Assembly: GCF_964355755.1 (NCBI RefSeq)
Contig: NC_092672.1
Span: forward strand, 3,038,001-3,102,000
DNA from: Antedon mediterranea
Lineage: Eukaryota > Echinodermata > Crinoidea > Comatulida > Antedonidae
Length of the DNA stretch: 64,000 bases
Direction of reading: 5' to 3'
Within the stretch, counting starts at the first letter, position 1; each line of letters starts with the position of its first letter. The translations under genes and the position numbers were made by a program. Under the pieces are notes generated by a model, which was not told the origin of the DNA, did no database searches, and worked only from the letters and a program-made list of their open reading frames with translations. Of the stretch, positions 13,150 through 25,900 are shown piece after piece.

Positions 13150-13310
13150 GCTCTGTCTACACTATCAAACGTTATGAGACAAAGAATATGCTGTACCCAT
13201 ATATGGACATGATGACGTCATATCACTACCATATTTGGACATATCCCCACCATAGTTGGCTACATCACACCTTTTTTTTTGTCCAACTAGTTTGATAGTG
13301 TAGACAAAGC
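13150..13310. mobile_element. MITE with CTGTCTACACTATCAAAC ends
   Basis: Inverted termini GCTCTGTCTACACTATCAAA and TTTGATAGTGTAGACAAAGC, with a TTAA directly before the left end. The interior has CATATATGGACATGATGACG and ATCACTACCATATTTGGACA, the motif that also makes up the 20-bp arrays at 2900 and 14003. It sits just downstream of exon 6 of copy 2. Related copies are at 26575-26660 (partial) and 30366-30541. Confidence 0.75.
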
Positions 13311-14002
13311 TTTATTATTTCTTTTAATATTATTATCATTCATTATTATTTTATTCGTATTGTTATTTATTTCCATCCTTACACAAATCTTAGTGATTTT
13401 AATATTAATTTTATAATTATCATTTTACCTTAGGATTATACCGTACCCTGGAAAGATATAGTGAAATCTGCACCTGTACGGGCACTAGCTATTTCAAATG
13501 TTTGCGCTGACTTTGGCTATTTACTACTATGCCTAGATTTACCTACCTATTTTTATTCCATATTAGAATTCGATATTGACACGGTAAGTGTTCTTTGAAT
13601 TGTAGACCTATTATTGTAATTTGACAGTGCTGTATCTCCACATACTATCTACTTCCGAAGTATCATATGAATATTTGGTAATACAGCATCTCATTTATAT
13701 CACATGTGGTGCCTGTATCATGTAAAGTTAAGTTAAGGGTTAGGTTACATGTGAAACACATGTGATGTTGTATTACCAAATATTCCTACGATACTAATTC
13801 ATTGTTTGAAAATCTTAAATAGAGTGGATTTCTGTCAGTGGCTCCCCACGCTGTGTTTTGTATTACAATCATCATTGGGGGATTAGCTTCAGACTATATC
13901 ATTTCTCACTCGATGCTGAGCGTAACAAACACGAGAAAATTAATTTATGCTCTTCGTAAGTATAAGTACAACTTTATATGTACTGTATTTTGAGGAAAGT
14001 GA

Positions 14003-14105
14003 CCAAATATGGTAGTGATATGTCCAAATATGGTAGTGATATGTCCAAATATGGTAGTGATATGTCCAAATATGGTAGTGATATGTCCAAATATGGTAGT
14101 GACAT
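14003..14105. repeat. 20-bp minisatellite CCAAATATGGTAGTGATATG, copy 2
   Basis: Five units at the position equivalent to the 2900-3031 array in copy 1, with the same MITE-end sequence downstream. Confidence 0.9.
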
Positions 14106-15523
14106 GCTCAAATAATGTCACGTAATGTTTGATAATGTAGACAGAGCTTAAGGAAGTAACGCGTACGTATATTATGATTTAATAACCGTGTTTTTTTTAT
14201 GTTTTATTTTTAGCTCTCGGATTATCCGCATTTTTAGTTGTTTTAACTGGTTATATTGAAAACAAAGTAATCAACGTCATTTTGTTGACTATCGTACTTG
14301 GGTTTTATGGACCGATGGCTGGTACAGTCGGGGCTAATGCAATAGATTTGGCGCCAAATCATTCTAGTCTGATTGTTGGAATAGCGTATACATTTTCTAC
14401 AACACCTGGGTTTATTTCTCCAATGGTAGCCGGAGTAATAACAAAAAAGGAAGTAAGTAACAATTTCCAATATCATTAATATTGTGTACACAATTTACCT
14501 TCTACGGCTTTTTTGTTTTGGGCTCTAAATTTGACCGCGACCAATGACTATAGGCCTAGCCCAATTATAACATCTCATTTCTTACGCTAAATAGTTATGA
14601 CAATTAATAAAGTTTTTTTTTATAAAAGATGTATTATCCCGCAAAAACATTAAAAAGACTTTGAATAGACCATTTCGCAATAATAATGTTAATCACTTCC
14701 GTGGAAAAAGAATGTACACAACTGTGCTTTCACTGATAAAAAGAAAAAAAAACGGTTAAATTACAGTTTTTTCAAGTAAATATTTTTTTTTCGATCGAAT
14801 TAAAAATGACACTGCTTCATCAAAAATATTTTAAAACAAATATTTTTTCAGGGGGACAAGAAACTAGTGATAATTAGATATAATTTTTACATAAAATTGA
14901 AAAAGTTTTAAGAATAACGATATAATCAACTGAAAACTATTGTTTTTTTCTTTTGTAACGTTAGTTCTTGTATTGTATTCCTATTCTTTAATAAAATAAA
15001 ATATTTTATGAATCTGTTAATTCAACTGATTTTTTTTTCAGAACACAATACTGTATATCAATGGCGAATAATATTCTGTATAGTAGCTGGACTTCATATC
15101 ATTGGGATAGTTTCTTTTGTAATGTTTGGAAGTGGAGAGGTACAGCACTGGGCAAAATCAAGCGAAAATAATACAGAATCAGTACCATTCACATCATTAG
15201 AAAATAAACAAAGTAAACATGAATTAATTGATTGAATCTATGAGAGAAGAGTAATTTTAATGTCACAATCTTTTCAGATTGGCATTAAACTCACTCTTCC
15301 CTCGAATATTTATGCCACCTTTTATAAATTGAATCTGTTCTACAGTGTCAAAAATATATTAATGTGTTATCTATATGTTATAAAGTTATTATTTATTTAT
15401 TTCAACAATATTTTACGAGGGTGGTCCAACCAGCAATGTTGGTATCCTACAATTTTAGTGGGATACCAAATCCACAATAATTACCGATTTCAGAAGTTGA
15501 TAATCTTCTATAATATTATATAT

Positions 15524-17350
15524 CTATATATAAATTTACGTAAGGGCAAAATTCGGTAAATCGCGCGTTATTTCTAGAATGTTTACTCGATGGTATATAA
15601 AGTTCGTTAGAATCTCGGTACTGATTTTAACCACCTGATGTAACCCTGTTTACTAATTAAGTTTAGTTAGATAATTAGTTATTGAGGATTAAAGATGTAT
15701 TGTCCCTTTGACTAATTAAAAAAAAAAAAAAAACAGATTTCGAAAAAAAGTAGGTCATTTTGAAGTATCATAATAGTTATTAACTTTCATCAAAAATTAG
15801 TCGAAAAAAAAATCATTTAACTGGAATACAGATGTTTTTTTGTTCAAAAAATAGCTTTGACTTCCAGTCAAAGTTTTAGATCAAAACATATCCCATAATG
15901 GAACGTTCTTGGTTGGCTTCTCTGTATAATCATAAAACTTCCTTGCAATCAGTGTGAAAACACCTTCTTAACCGTGACGAGTTGTAAACAATCCTAATTA
16001 GCATCATAATGCATACACGTAGTTTGAAATCTTTGTTTACTTTAACTCCCGACGATTTTCCAGATGAAATGTAATAAAACTAATTTACCTGTTAATTCAT
16101 TAACTTGTTGTTTTCGACTCAAATTTTCGACTGAAAGTGAATAAGTTTAATATTACTTTGATATGGCCAATTTAAATTAAGAATATTTTAACCTTCATTT
16201 TTGTGTTTCAAGGGACAATACATCTTTAAAACGAATTTAGGTTCAACGATTTGCCCCAAATAGGGGTGTTTTCCGATCTTGGTATACACTGTCTAATGGA
16301 TGTTCTTATGAAAAAATACCTGCACACAATAAACGAGGATACTTCACATTTTCCTATCTCCTCCTACGATAGTTGCTTTTAATAGCTGAAAACCGGTTGA
16401 ACAGCTCGAGTACAGTATCATAATGTTGAAGACAGGCCGATTTTCTTTAAAAAAATACTATTTTGATAGATTTAATATACGTTTATACAAATGTATTGAT
16501 TTGCGATGAATGGAACATTCCAATCTATCAGACTCCCAGTTTGTAGATAAATTTATGAGCCCATGGTTTAACACAAGTAGGTAAATTTATGGGCCCTTGG
16601 AGAATAAAACTTACATATAATATTGCAATACTTTGACAATATTGTAAATACTGTACATATTAACCATTTTGTTTGCCATTTGAATCAAAATTGTCTTACT
16701 GTGAATGTGGTTACTGTTAGATATATAACAAAATATACAAAGAACATTTATAACTGTGACTGTTACTGACAGTTGCTTCTCAGCGTTTGTATTAATTAAT
16801 AATTATAAAAAATATAAACGTCGTAGTAGTGTATCGTTATATGTACTTTACTATTTCAATCGACTTTAACAGGGACAGTTTTAAAAAAGTATTATAAATC
16901 GTACTTCTTTACTGTAGTGGTATATTATCGATAGGCCTATAAAACATTTAATATTAAAACAATATTTCGTTACTAAGTGGATAGAGAATATATTTAAAAA
17001 TTGTTCTTCCCATCCTCTTCCCCATCCCTCAACTCTTATATACAAAACACAAATTAGGTTTGTTTAAATGAGTTCAGATAAAACAAGGCCAACAGCCATA
17101 AGTCGCGTGCTAAAACGCATAGTGATACCGGACCGACAGACAGACCGACAGACCGACCGGCATAGTGAACTATAGAGTCGCGTCCACGCGACTAAAAATT
17201 GGACTCATTTTTAAGACAAGGCCTAATTCCCAGGGTGCTAATTTTACATAAATCATCGTGTCTATTTATTTGTAAACGGCAATGTACTATTGTACTGTGG
17301 TACGTACATTTTTTATGCTAAAATTACTGTGTATTAGAGAACTATCTAGT
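15524..17350. mobile_element. Second, inverted copy of the 1.56-kb non-coding transposon
   Basis: Starts CTATATATAAATTTACGTAA and ends CTATCTAGT, the reverse complement of the ends at 5370 and 3807. The middle matches with moderate divergence and holds a 533-bp nested MITE (15693-16225). About 100 bp near 17092-17200 belongs to the ACCGACCG dispersed repeat. No long reading frame in either copy. Confidence 0.7.
15693..16225. mobile_element. TTAA-type MITE nested in the transposon copy
   Basis: Inverted termini AGATGTATTGTCCC and GGGACAATACATCT, flanked on both sides by TTAA (15689-15692 and 16226-16229). The related element at 3807-5370 preserves the empty site, with a single TTAA near 5197. 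TTAA duplication is typical of the piggyBac and Kolobok groups. No transposase is present, so it is non-autonomous. Confidence 0.85.
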
Positions 17351-17443
17351 ATATAACAATACAGTATAACCTTCAAGATGCAACCAGATTTTACATCTCC
17401 CTGATCCAACTGAGTGTCCCCTTAATAGGCGTGTCCTCTAAAT

Positions 17444-17661
17444 GTGAGTTGGCCGCAGTATTTTATGAAAACAGCTGTGGCAAATCTTTCACTCTCTTCA
17501 ACACAAGTTGCAAACTTGATCTTCTCTATTATGGTAGGCCTATGTGTTGTTCAACTAAATCAATTTACATTGACAGATTACAAATCATTGTTTTTCTGTG
17601 TTTTCAGTAATTATTGGAATAGTCCATTCTTTAGGAGGGATGTTTTCATCTCGCATCTTCC
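17444..17661 (+). pseudogene. Possible transporter exon fragment
   Basis: 17462-17530 reads YFMKTAVANLSLSSTQVANL and FSIM, then GTAGGC. After TTTTCAG near 17607 a second piece reads VIIGIVHSLGGMFSSRIFQT followed by TGA. The pattern (short loop, then a Gly-rich helix start) resembles a monocarboxylate-transporter-like MFS segment, but the phases of the two pieces do not join cleanly and no neighbouring exons were found. Treated as a relic. Identification is weak. Confidence 0.25.
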
Positions 17662-17974
17662 AAACATGAGGATTCTCTTTCCTTTTAAGTTCACGTTCTT
17701 GAAGAGCATTCTGAAATATTAATGTTGTCAATAACAACAGTTTTGTGTGCGTAATTTACATGTTAGATGTTAAAACATTCAAAATCATAAGTTCTAAAAC
17801 CAATGTTAAATCTTGGCATATTATGTTATTATTATGAATACAAACACGAATAAAAAAATTAATATATTGCAATGTTATATTATATATAAAAGAAAGGTAT
17901 TTTATTTCTGTTTTGAATGCAAATAAATAAATCAATCAAATTGAATTCAGAGTGGACTTCTAAACAAAGTGTTA

Positions 17975-18065
17975 CAAAAAATTACTGAAAGGAGGATTTG
18001 AACCCTGGTTGTTGGATTGGTGAGCTTTACCTTAGCGTCTTCTGCTTGACTAGTCTTCCACTTCA
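17975..18065 (-). mobile_element. tRNA-derived SINE head fragment
   Basis: The minus strand reads GCTCACCAATCCAACAACC followed by AGGGTTCAAATCC, a B-box/T-arm. This is the arrangement of tRNA-derived SINE heads. Acceptor pairing is not evident, so it is not a functional tRNA. Confidence 0.4.
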
Positions 18066-19140
18066 CTGCATTGATAAAATCCTGATTTTCTAATTCACAT
18101 GTTGGTTTTACACCATATATGTAGTAGTGGTGAAACATATTCCCAAGTGCTGTGTTAAAAATAAATAAAAAATTACCACAACAAAATAATAAAGTAAACT
18201 CTCCCGAAAGTTGACAACCTGGGACTAGCCCAAAAAGCTCTCGCGAAATCTGTCTGGTTTTTAGCACAATCACCAAAATAAATGAGATGGTACTGTAAAA
18301 GATTCAAAATCTATATCTCAATTTATGTAATGTATCCCCACATAGTCCAGGAGCATAGTAAAATACTGTAATCAGAGTGTAATATTTGTATCATACGGCA
18401 CCTGTATAATATGTTATTATGACGTGTGACCCTGTATCACAGAATTTGTCCATGATACAGTACAAACTATAGATAGAGCACTAAAAATTGGTTTTATACA
18501 AATATATATCAAAGTTTTATATGAATACAATATACAATATAATTATAAGGTACAAGTAAAGTTTATTAAAGAAACTTTAAACTAAACCAAAAATACTAAC
18601 ATACATTGACAATCTTTCAATTTGTCAGCATAATCTTCAATGGTAATCCTTGGCTGTGAAGTTTGAATAACAAAATATAATTTTAAGTTCAATATGCTGG
18701 AATGCTGGAATTCTTATATCAAAACTTTTTGTAATTTATTTATTAGCATTTCATGAAATGGTTTATGGACAATTCATAAATTAAATAGAATGGTTATTGA
18801 AAATTGGGGGCAAGATTATTACAGGTCCTAGATACAGTATGCATACTGACTCTCTCTAGTACTTGTATGTAATAGTATTGTAGACTTGGAATCTCGACCG
18901 GGCTCTATCAGCGCCCAGCGGCACCGTAGGCACTACATCGGCCCGCTAGCTAGTAGTACTAGGCCTAGCTAGGTAGCCTAGTAGTAGTAGTAGTAGGAGT
19001 AGGCTTGAAACACTCCTAGCCTAGCAAGTTTTGCTTTTATCTTTTTTCCCTAGTCTTTGAACTAAATAAAAACAGTACCAATGAAATTTGTAAAGTAGTA
19101 ACTCACTTTCCACACAATATTTTTATTTGCTAACAAATTA

Positions 19141-19349
19141 TGAGCACCTTTGCTGCTGCTGCTTCCGTCATCATCATCCATGGGCGCAGCCATATTTGTT
19201 TTGGTCACGCATCATTTGTTTTTGTGTGGTTTTTTTTACCGACTCGAGTGTGCAGCAGAGGCGGACGTGGCAAGTTAAAGGGCTATATTTTGGCTATTTA
19301 TTGTTCGTATTATCTGTGTAATTTACTATCCTTACTGGCTATTTCCAGG
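19141..19349 (+). other. Candidate 5' UTR exon of GOLGA3
   Basis: A less AT-rich stretch with CGCAGCCATATTTG ends at CTATTTCCAGG followed by a consensus donor GTAAGC, upstream of the first coding exon's acceptor (TTTCAG at 19889-19894). Its short reading frame from 19140 would stop four codons after splicing, so it would be untranslated leader. Inferred from splice signals only. Confidence 0.3.
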
Positions 19350-19923
19350 GTAAGCTAATAAAAACAGTATTCATTATTTAGGCTATATTGAAAAAAATTG
19401 TTAATATTGATGAAAAATCCTAAATATTCATGTTTTTATCATGGCTGTCCGATACCGGGATCCAGCTTGTTGTATATAGTCTAGCTAGGTCTACGCTATG
19501 TGGGTAGGACGACAGTAAAATAAAGTTTTGCAGCATGCTCTGTCCCTGTATAATTAACCGGTTCACCTGACAATGCTCGGCCTACAATCAACCAGTCTGT
19601 CAGTACGTGCCATAGCCAACATACATTTCTCTTAGACTCCAGTGATATGCCATTCATTGATGGTGAATTTGTTTTTTTAAATGTTTTTTTTTATGTTTTG
19701 ACATTTATTTTGCTTTTTATATCTAGCCTAGGCCTAGGGACAGTAGTCTAGTAGGCCTAGACTAGTACAGTACTACTAACTATAGGTAGTAGAGTGTGTA
19801 GTTGTATTAAACTTAGGCCTATAATAATAATAATAAGTTATGAAATTAGAATCATCTGTTTGTGACGATAATTAATACTACTGTATTATTTCAGGAAATA
19901 AATATGTGAATGGCCATGGGGAT

Positions 19924-22900
19924 ATGGAATCAAAGTCAGATGACGTTCCAGAACACTATGCAAGAGAAGCCATTGACCTTACAGCCACCATCGATGATTC
20001 ATTTGATCTATTGGTTTCATACGATACAGATATAGAACATTGGCAAAAGAAAGATTCTGAAGCTACAGGGTTAGCTGCATCTTATCAAATCGATAGTGAA
20101 CAATTAAAAACAGACCAAAGACCATTTGTGCCTTATAAGAAAGATCTGAAGCTAAGTTTGAAACCAGAAAGTTGTGTTCAAAGTAGCAATTCTCTGGAAA
20201 ACCCACATCTTCAATATTTATCTCATCGTTTTGTAGAAAATCATATTGAAGTTCCTCTTCAATTTGAAAGTGTACAGACTACAAGGAGGAATCAACCACT
20301 TGAGTCTTCTCAAAGCTCCACTTCCATTGAAGATTCCCTTCAGGAATCATATCCAGTTCTAGTAGATTCAAAAGTTGAGGATTTGCCTATTCTTCCAATT
20401 GATGATCAACAGATAACACTTGCCTCATCAATAAGAGAAACGCTTGAGGAGATTAACCTTCATCGTGCACGGAAATCTTTCCAAGAACAGAGAAATAACC
20501 AATCTCAACAATTAAATTTGATACCTCTTTCTCAATCAGAGCCTGTATCGCAAACTCTAAACAGGGGTAATCAGGATTCACAGTTAGATATCCAAAGAGA
20601 ACGTCCAAAAGTGTTGTCTGTTTTGGGAAACGATCGTATTGATGCATCCGATTGGACAACAGCTCGGTATTTACGAATTGTGACACCTCAACGGGACACT
20701 AACTTTCATTCAGAACGTAGAAGAAGTCGTCAGACGTCCTTGGGACTGAGCGAGGGCGATCCATTTGACGAGTACGTAACAGGGGCTGGTGAAATTAATC
20801 TTCTTGAAAGTCCATCAGAAGACTCTAGCTTTGAACATCTTAGGCTTCAAATTGGTGGCTCAGAATCGGAACTAGAGGGATCTATTTCTGAAGATCCCCC
20901 CAGTTTAGATCGGATATTATTGTCTGATAGAGAAAAACTTCTTCAGGCTTTTGCGGAAGATAACCTGACAACCGTACCATCCAGTCCTGGCAAACAAGAG
21001 ATACACCGTGGCCAATCAATTAACAAGATCAATAAGGAAATTAGTGATCTTGAGAAAGAAATAAAGAACCTTGTAGTGGAGATATATTCTGGTAGAGAAC
21101 CTGGTTTCCTACCTCTTCCAGGGTCAGCGTCTGGTATAGAGAGCCCCCAAGGATCAAGAACTGGAGGAACCCTTTCACAGCATTCTGCTGACATTGGTTT
21201 GGTAAATCCAGAGCACAACATACCTTTGTACAGTTACTCTAAAAAAGGTAAAAATGTATACACCGTAACATTGCTAATTTGCTAACTTTTGTTTTTTACA
21301 GGTAAATTTTAAAATACATACAGTAGGTACTGTAAGAAACACCACCTACAATCACCATTATAATTTTCTCCCCTCCCCAATTTGAAGTAATTTTCATACA
21401 TATTCAAGGATTAGGCAATATCTTGAAACATTTTCAAAAGCTTCCTAAATAATTGTGCAGAAACAGGTTAATGATTAAACAAAATGTACTGCAGTAAACT
21501 GCAGTAGAATAGACGCGCTCTACCTTTTTTGTGCTGTGTATAAATTATTCAGTAAATATGGTCGAAACGAAGCTTATCGGAAGAATGGATGTATGGTACA
21601 GTAAATACAATAACATTAACAACTAATAAAATCATTTGTTTTAATTTTATTCAAGTTTTATAATGAACTGGATCAGAAGGATTAGTGGTATGATGAATGC
21701 AGTTAATCCATATTTAAATAATTGTGGTTATTTTAATTTTTTTTTTAATCAGTCATGCGCTAGAAAATATGTTTTTGGTTGTGGGAGTGGTTACATTTGA
21801 CTACATTTTGCTTTCACTATTGTTCAATTCTAAACAAACTCAACCAACCTGAATAACCTTGATGCAGTGTTTGATTTTACTAAGCTGTTTGTTATATTAA
21901 TATCTATCTACAAAATAATTAATCTCACAGTCAAGTGAGATCAACATAAAGTCAACGACAATGCAGATACAGATTATTTAAAAAAACATTCCATGCTACT
22001 GTACCATTGTTGAGTTTGATTCTTAAGTTACATGCTGTACCTGTAGTAGTGCAGCATGAAAGTAAGTGGAAGAATTCCAATGAGATTTTTTTTAAATAAT
22101 TTTCATTTGTTATCAGCATTATTGATGAGCAGTTTTTTCAACCCTAAATTTATTATTTAAAAATTATTTTATGTTGTATTTTTTTTTAAAGATTTTGTTG
22201 GTGAACAGTTGCTTTTAATGATAATTTTGCTTATAAATTTATTATAAATGTGTTTTAACAGATCAAACATGCTTACATTGTTAATTTTTTGTTTTCTGCT
22301 TTTAGGCATAATGAATTCACAACCAAAGACACCACCTCTTTCATCCTCAACCCAGGATGATATACCAAGTCCAACTTCATCTCTTGGTGATGTTAAAGTT
22401 GACAATACTGCAGAAGCAATTGCTTTACAGAAGTCTGTAGTTGGTAAGGTCAATGGTTACATTTTCAGTGTCTCCCCACGAGAACTTGGTTTTTATTATG
22501 AATTTTTACAGTTACTCTCCTGTATCAGGCATGCTTGGGCTGACTCAAAATGTACAGTATGTTATTTCCGATAAAATTACGTAATTTTATGGAATACATA
22601 ATGCAATAAGAAAATAATCTTTGAGTAACATATTTGGATTCTGAGCTGATTAAGCAATTCTTATGTACAGCAACCATAGTAGAACATTATAATAACTGAT
22701 TATTAAATTCACACAGTCACTGTATTATTATTTATTTTCAGGTAATTCACAAGTCACGCCTGCTTCCCCCGAACAAATTGCTGCTGTTATTGCGCAAGTT
22801 CAAAGGCAGATGAAACAACAATCTCCTGTATCAAAGGCAATGACCAACAACCAAAGTAGAGAACATGCTTCAGAACCAACAACTATCCACACAGGTGTGG

Positions 22901-25900
22901 CTCCTGTTGGAGCCCACTCGATGCAAAGGAATTTGATTCCAACCCCTATAGTCAATGGGGTCACACCTCCTAAACCAGAAGAAATTAAACGACCTCTTGC
23001 CTGGCATCCACCAACAAATCCACCAGTAAATGGTGAGAAGAAAATCGAAAACACAGGTGATGGTGCACAAATAAACAACTATGATAGTCCACCTAAACCG
23101 GTCACAACAGTAAATCGACCTCACACTTTGGTGGGACAGAACACAACTCTTGCAATCCGAGGTGCATTTGGATCATCAACTAATAACAAAAATGAACCTG
23201 TATTATTTCGCAGTCCTGTGCAGTCTGTCACTCGGAAAACTATTGGAGCTGTGCAGAAACCTGAAAGTAAGAAGGGGAAGAAGAAACTGAAAATGAACGG
23301 AGATGTAGAAGGAATCAAGAAAAACACCCAAGGTGCTGTAGTGACTGTCAAAGCATCGGGTGAGAGTAGTGCTATTGTTGGCATGAAAGACATGAGTGAT
23401 GGTGTTATTATTACGCAAGAAAATATTAATATAGATTCTCAGAATATGAGGTTATTCAGTGAAACGGATCATACTTCACCAGATACTGTTGTAAATACTT
23501 CAGTGTCAAACCCAGATGTTAAGAACACCAGTACAGGGCCAAGTACATCTTTTCTTGGATCAATTCTTCCATGGAGCAAAAAACAACCACCACCACCTAT
23601 TGAAAAAACAAAATCTGACCCCTTGCCAGAAAAAACTTCAGGAGATAAACACCTTAACTCAAGTTTTTTGGCTAAGGGTAATGAGCAACCAGATGAAAGT
23701 GTTGACACGGGAATGTTTCATCCTGAAATGACACCTGTTTCAAGTTCAACACCAGTTAAGATGCAACCAGACATTGTTCATAAATCTCCAGATGTTCGAA
23801 AAGAATCGGAACTACTTCTGCAATCGTTGCAAAAAGAAAAACAACCAAAACGAAAGTTAACACCACCTTCAAAATTAGACAGTCAACTATCAAACTCATC
23901 AGCAAAATCAGTTGATATTGTGAATGCCCACATGCCTTATACAGTTAAAAAAAGGGATCTTAGTAAAATGCCATCTACATCGTTGCATAAAGCAAATAAT
24001 ATTGCACAAAAGCCTCGAAGCGAGTCTGTGACTAGTGTGAATGAGTGGAATGAACATTCAGATGATATCCAAGCAGTCTTGCAAGAAAAGGCAAGACTAG
24101 AAGGTCAGTTGGAAGCATTGTCAGTAGAAACAGCAAGTGCTCTTGCTGATAGAGCTAGACTTCAAACCCAGATTGCTGCTTTAGAATCTCAGGTACGCAA
24201 TAGCAATCATCATTTACAAACAGCTTTGCAAGAAAAATCTGAAATACAGTCTGAATTTGAAGCTATTGAAATGAATCGTAAATTTCTGGAAGAGAGTATC
24301 TCAAATTTACATACAAATATCGAAAGTAAAGAATCTGCTTTGGAGACATTAAGAGAAGACTTAAGGTCATCGCAAACTTCCAGCCTTAAGTTCCAACAAA
24401 AGCTTGGAGAGATTCAAGCAGAGTTGCAACAACGTGATGGTTCAATTTCCAATCTTCAAGATAGGTTACAAGAAACGCAACAAGATTTGAATAACGCTAT
24501 AGAAAACAGAGCACAAGCAGTTGCCATTCAAAAAACATTTGAAACAGAATTAAGGTCAATGAGTAAGACTAAGGAATGGCTTCAGGAACAGCTTAAATTT
24601 GCACAAGAAGCTAGAAGCAAACTTCAAGGAAACTATACAGAAGCTCAGAACCAACTGGTTCTTCAGGGAGCAAGTATGGAAACCTTAAAAACTGAGAATG
24701 CACGCATACGACAACAGCTCTCGGAAACCCAACAGAAAGCACTAAATGAAAAAGAGCAGATTGCCAAACATCTAGAAACTATAGAAGCTGATATGCTTGC
24801 AAGAGAGGCAGCATTTATGGATCTTCAAAAAGAGAAGGTTGCTGTTCAACAAGCAGTTGCCACAAAAATGGATCAGATTCAAGAAGAAAAACATAAATTG
24901 TCACATATCTTTATCTCTACACAAGATTTAGAGCAGCAACTTGAAAGAGCACAGAGAGATCTGTCTACTAAACAGGTGGCTATGTCAGCTCTTGAGGAGC
25001 AGAAAAGAGAGTTGATAAGAAAGTTTACATTAACACAGGTATGTTTGATTTAACTCTGAAAGCTAGTTAATTTTCCTAGAGTAATAGGTCGAGTCTAGTA
25101 ATAGAAAATTCTTTTTAAATGTGCACAATAATTTTGACAGAAAATAAAAATCTTCTCTTGTATTGAATATTATACTTTGGTTTGTTTTTGCAGGAAGCAG
25201 TAAATACTCGAGACCATGAACTGGACACGCTACAACAACAATTTGATGCTCTTGAAAAGCGTCTGAAAACATCACAAACTGATCAAGCAACACAAGGTGA
25301 TGAACTTCACAAGTTGAAAGTTGAAAAACTTGCGCTGCAATCTGCTCTTGCCACTGCTAACGATGAAAAACAACAGTTTGATGAAGCTATACAGAGGCTG
25401 AGACAAGATATGGTTATGGTTGAAAAGGGATTCAAGCAAATGAAACAAGAACTTGGTGAAAAAGATGGCCAACTACAAAGTGCACAACAAGAGAATAGTT
25501 ATCTTAAAGAACATATACAACAAATGCAACAACATTTAGCAGATGAACAGAAAAATGTGGAGAGTGTTAGTGCAGAAGTTAGTGGTAAAAACGTGGTGAT
25601 TGATGAATTCAAACAAACAAAATCGCAGCTTGAGTACGAAGTAGCTGCATTGAAACAAGAATTGCAAAAGAGTCACATGGCTCAGAAACATGAAATAGAA
25701 CTGAAAAATGCTGCACAGATAGAAGGACAAGAATTATCTGAAAAATTAATTGCAGCAGAGGAAAACTTGCAAGAAGCTATGAAAGAAAAGGTACGGATTG
25801 AAGGACAGTTAGAGATGATGGCAAGTGATCAAGAAAGAATGCAGAAACTTGTGGCTGAACATAGTGCTTTGAAGCAAAAGCTAGCAGAATCTCAAAACAC

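Larger units (their letters stand above)
7705..15235 (+). pseudogene. SLC17-like anion transporter, tandem copy 2 (disrupted)
   Basis: Second copy of the SLC17-type transporter, retaining all ten exons: 7705-7756, 10656-10765, 11296-11528, 11803-11890, 12628-12723, 12972-13106, 13434-13583, 13823-13955, 14214-14452, 15042-15235. The exon missing in copy 1 (13434-13583) encodes PWKDIVKSAPVRALAISN and LPTYFYSILEF, which match the loop and seventh-helix region of the family. Frame lesions: exon 3 is 233 nt (1-nt deletion in the CAACAAAC run near 11327); exon 6 has 4 extra nt (a CTAG duplication near 13019); the last exon has 4 extra nt (CTGT near 15051), so joining at GAA|GTAAGT hits a stop. These differ from the copy 1 lesions, so the two decayed independently, or both carry assembly indels. 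Exon lengths otherwise equal those of copy 1. Confidence 0.8.
17351..19120. other. Upstream intergenic region of GOLGA3
   Basis: Apart from the fragment at 17444 and the tRNA-like stretch at 17975, only AT-rich sequence is seen. GTAGTAGTAG and TAGGCCTAG motifs cluster at 18940-19010. Confidence 0.5.

Noticed and set aside
12957-13295. 112-residue frame
   Set aside because: Mixes the shifted half of exon 6 of the SLC17-like copy with intron and MITE sequence.
17947-18276. 109-residue minus-strand frame
   Set aside because: Contains a tRNA-like SINE head and no recognisable domain; no splice partners.
20943-21221. Minus-strand frame inside GOLGA3
   Set aside because: Shadow of the coding strand; no start context, no splice partners.
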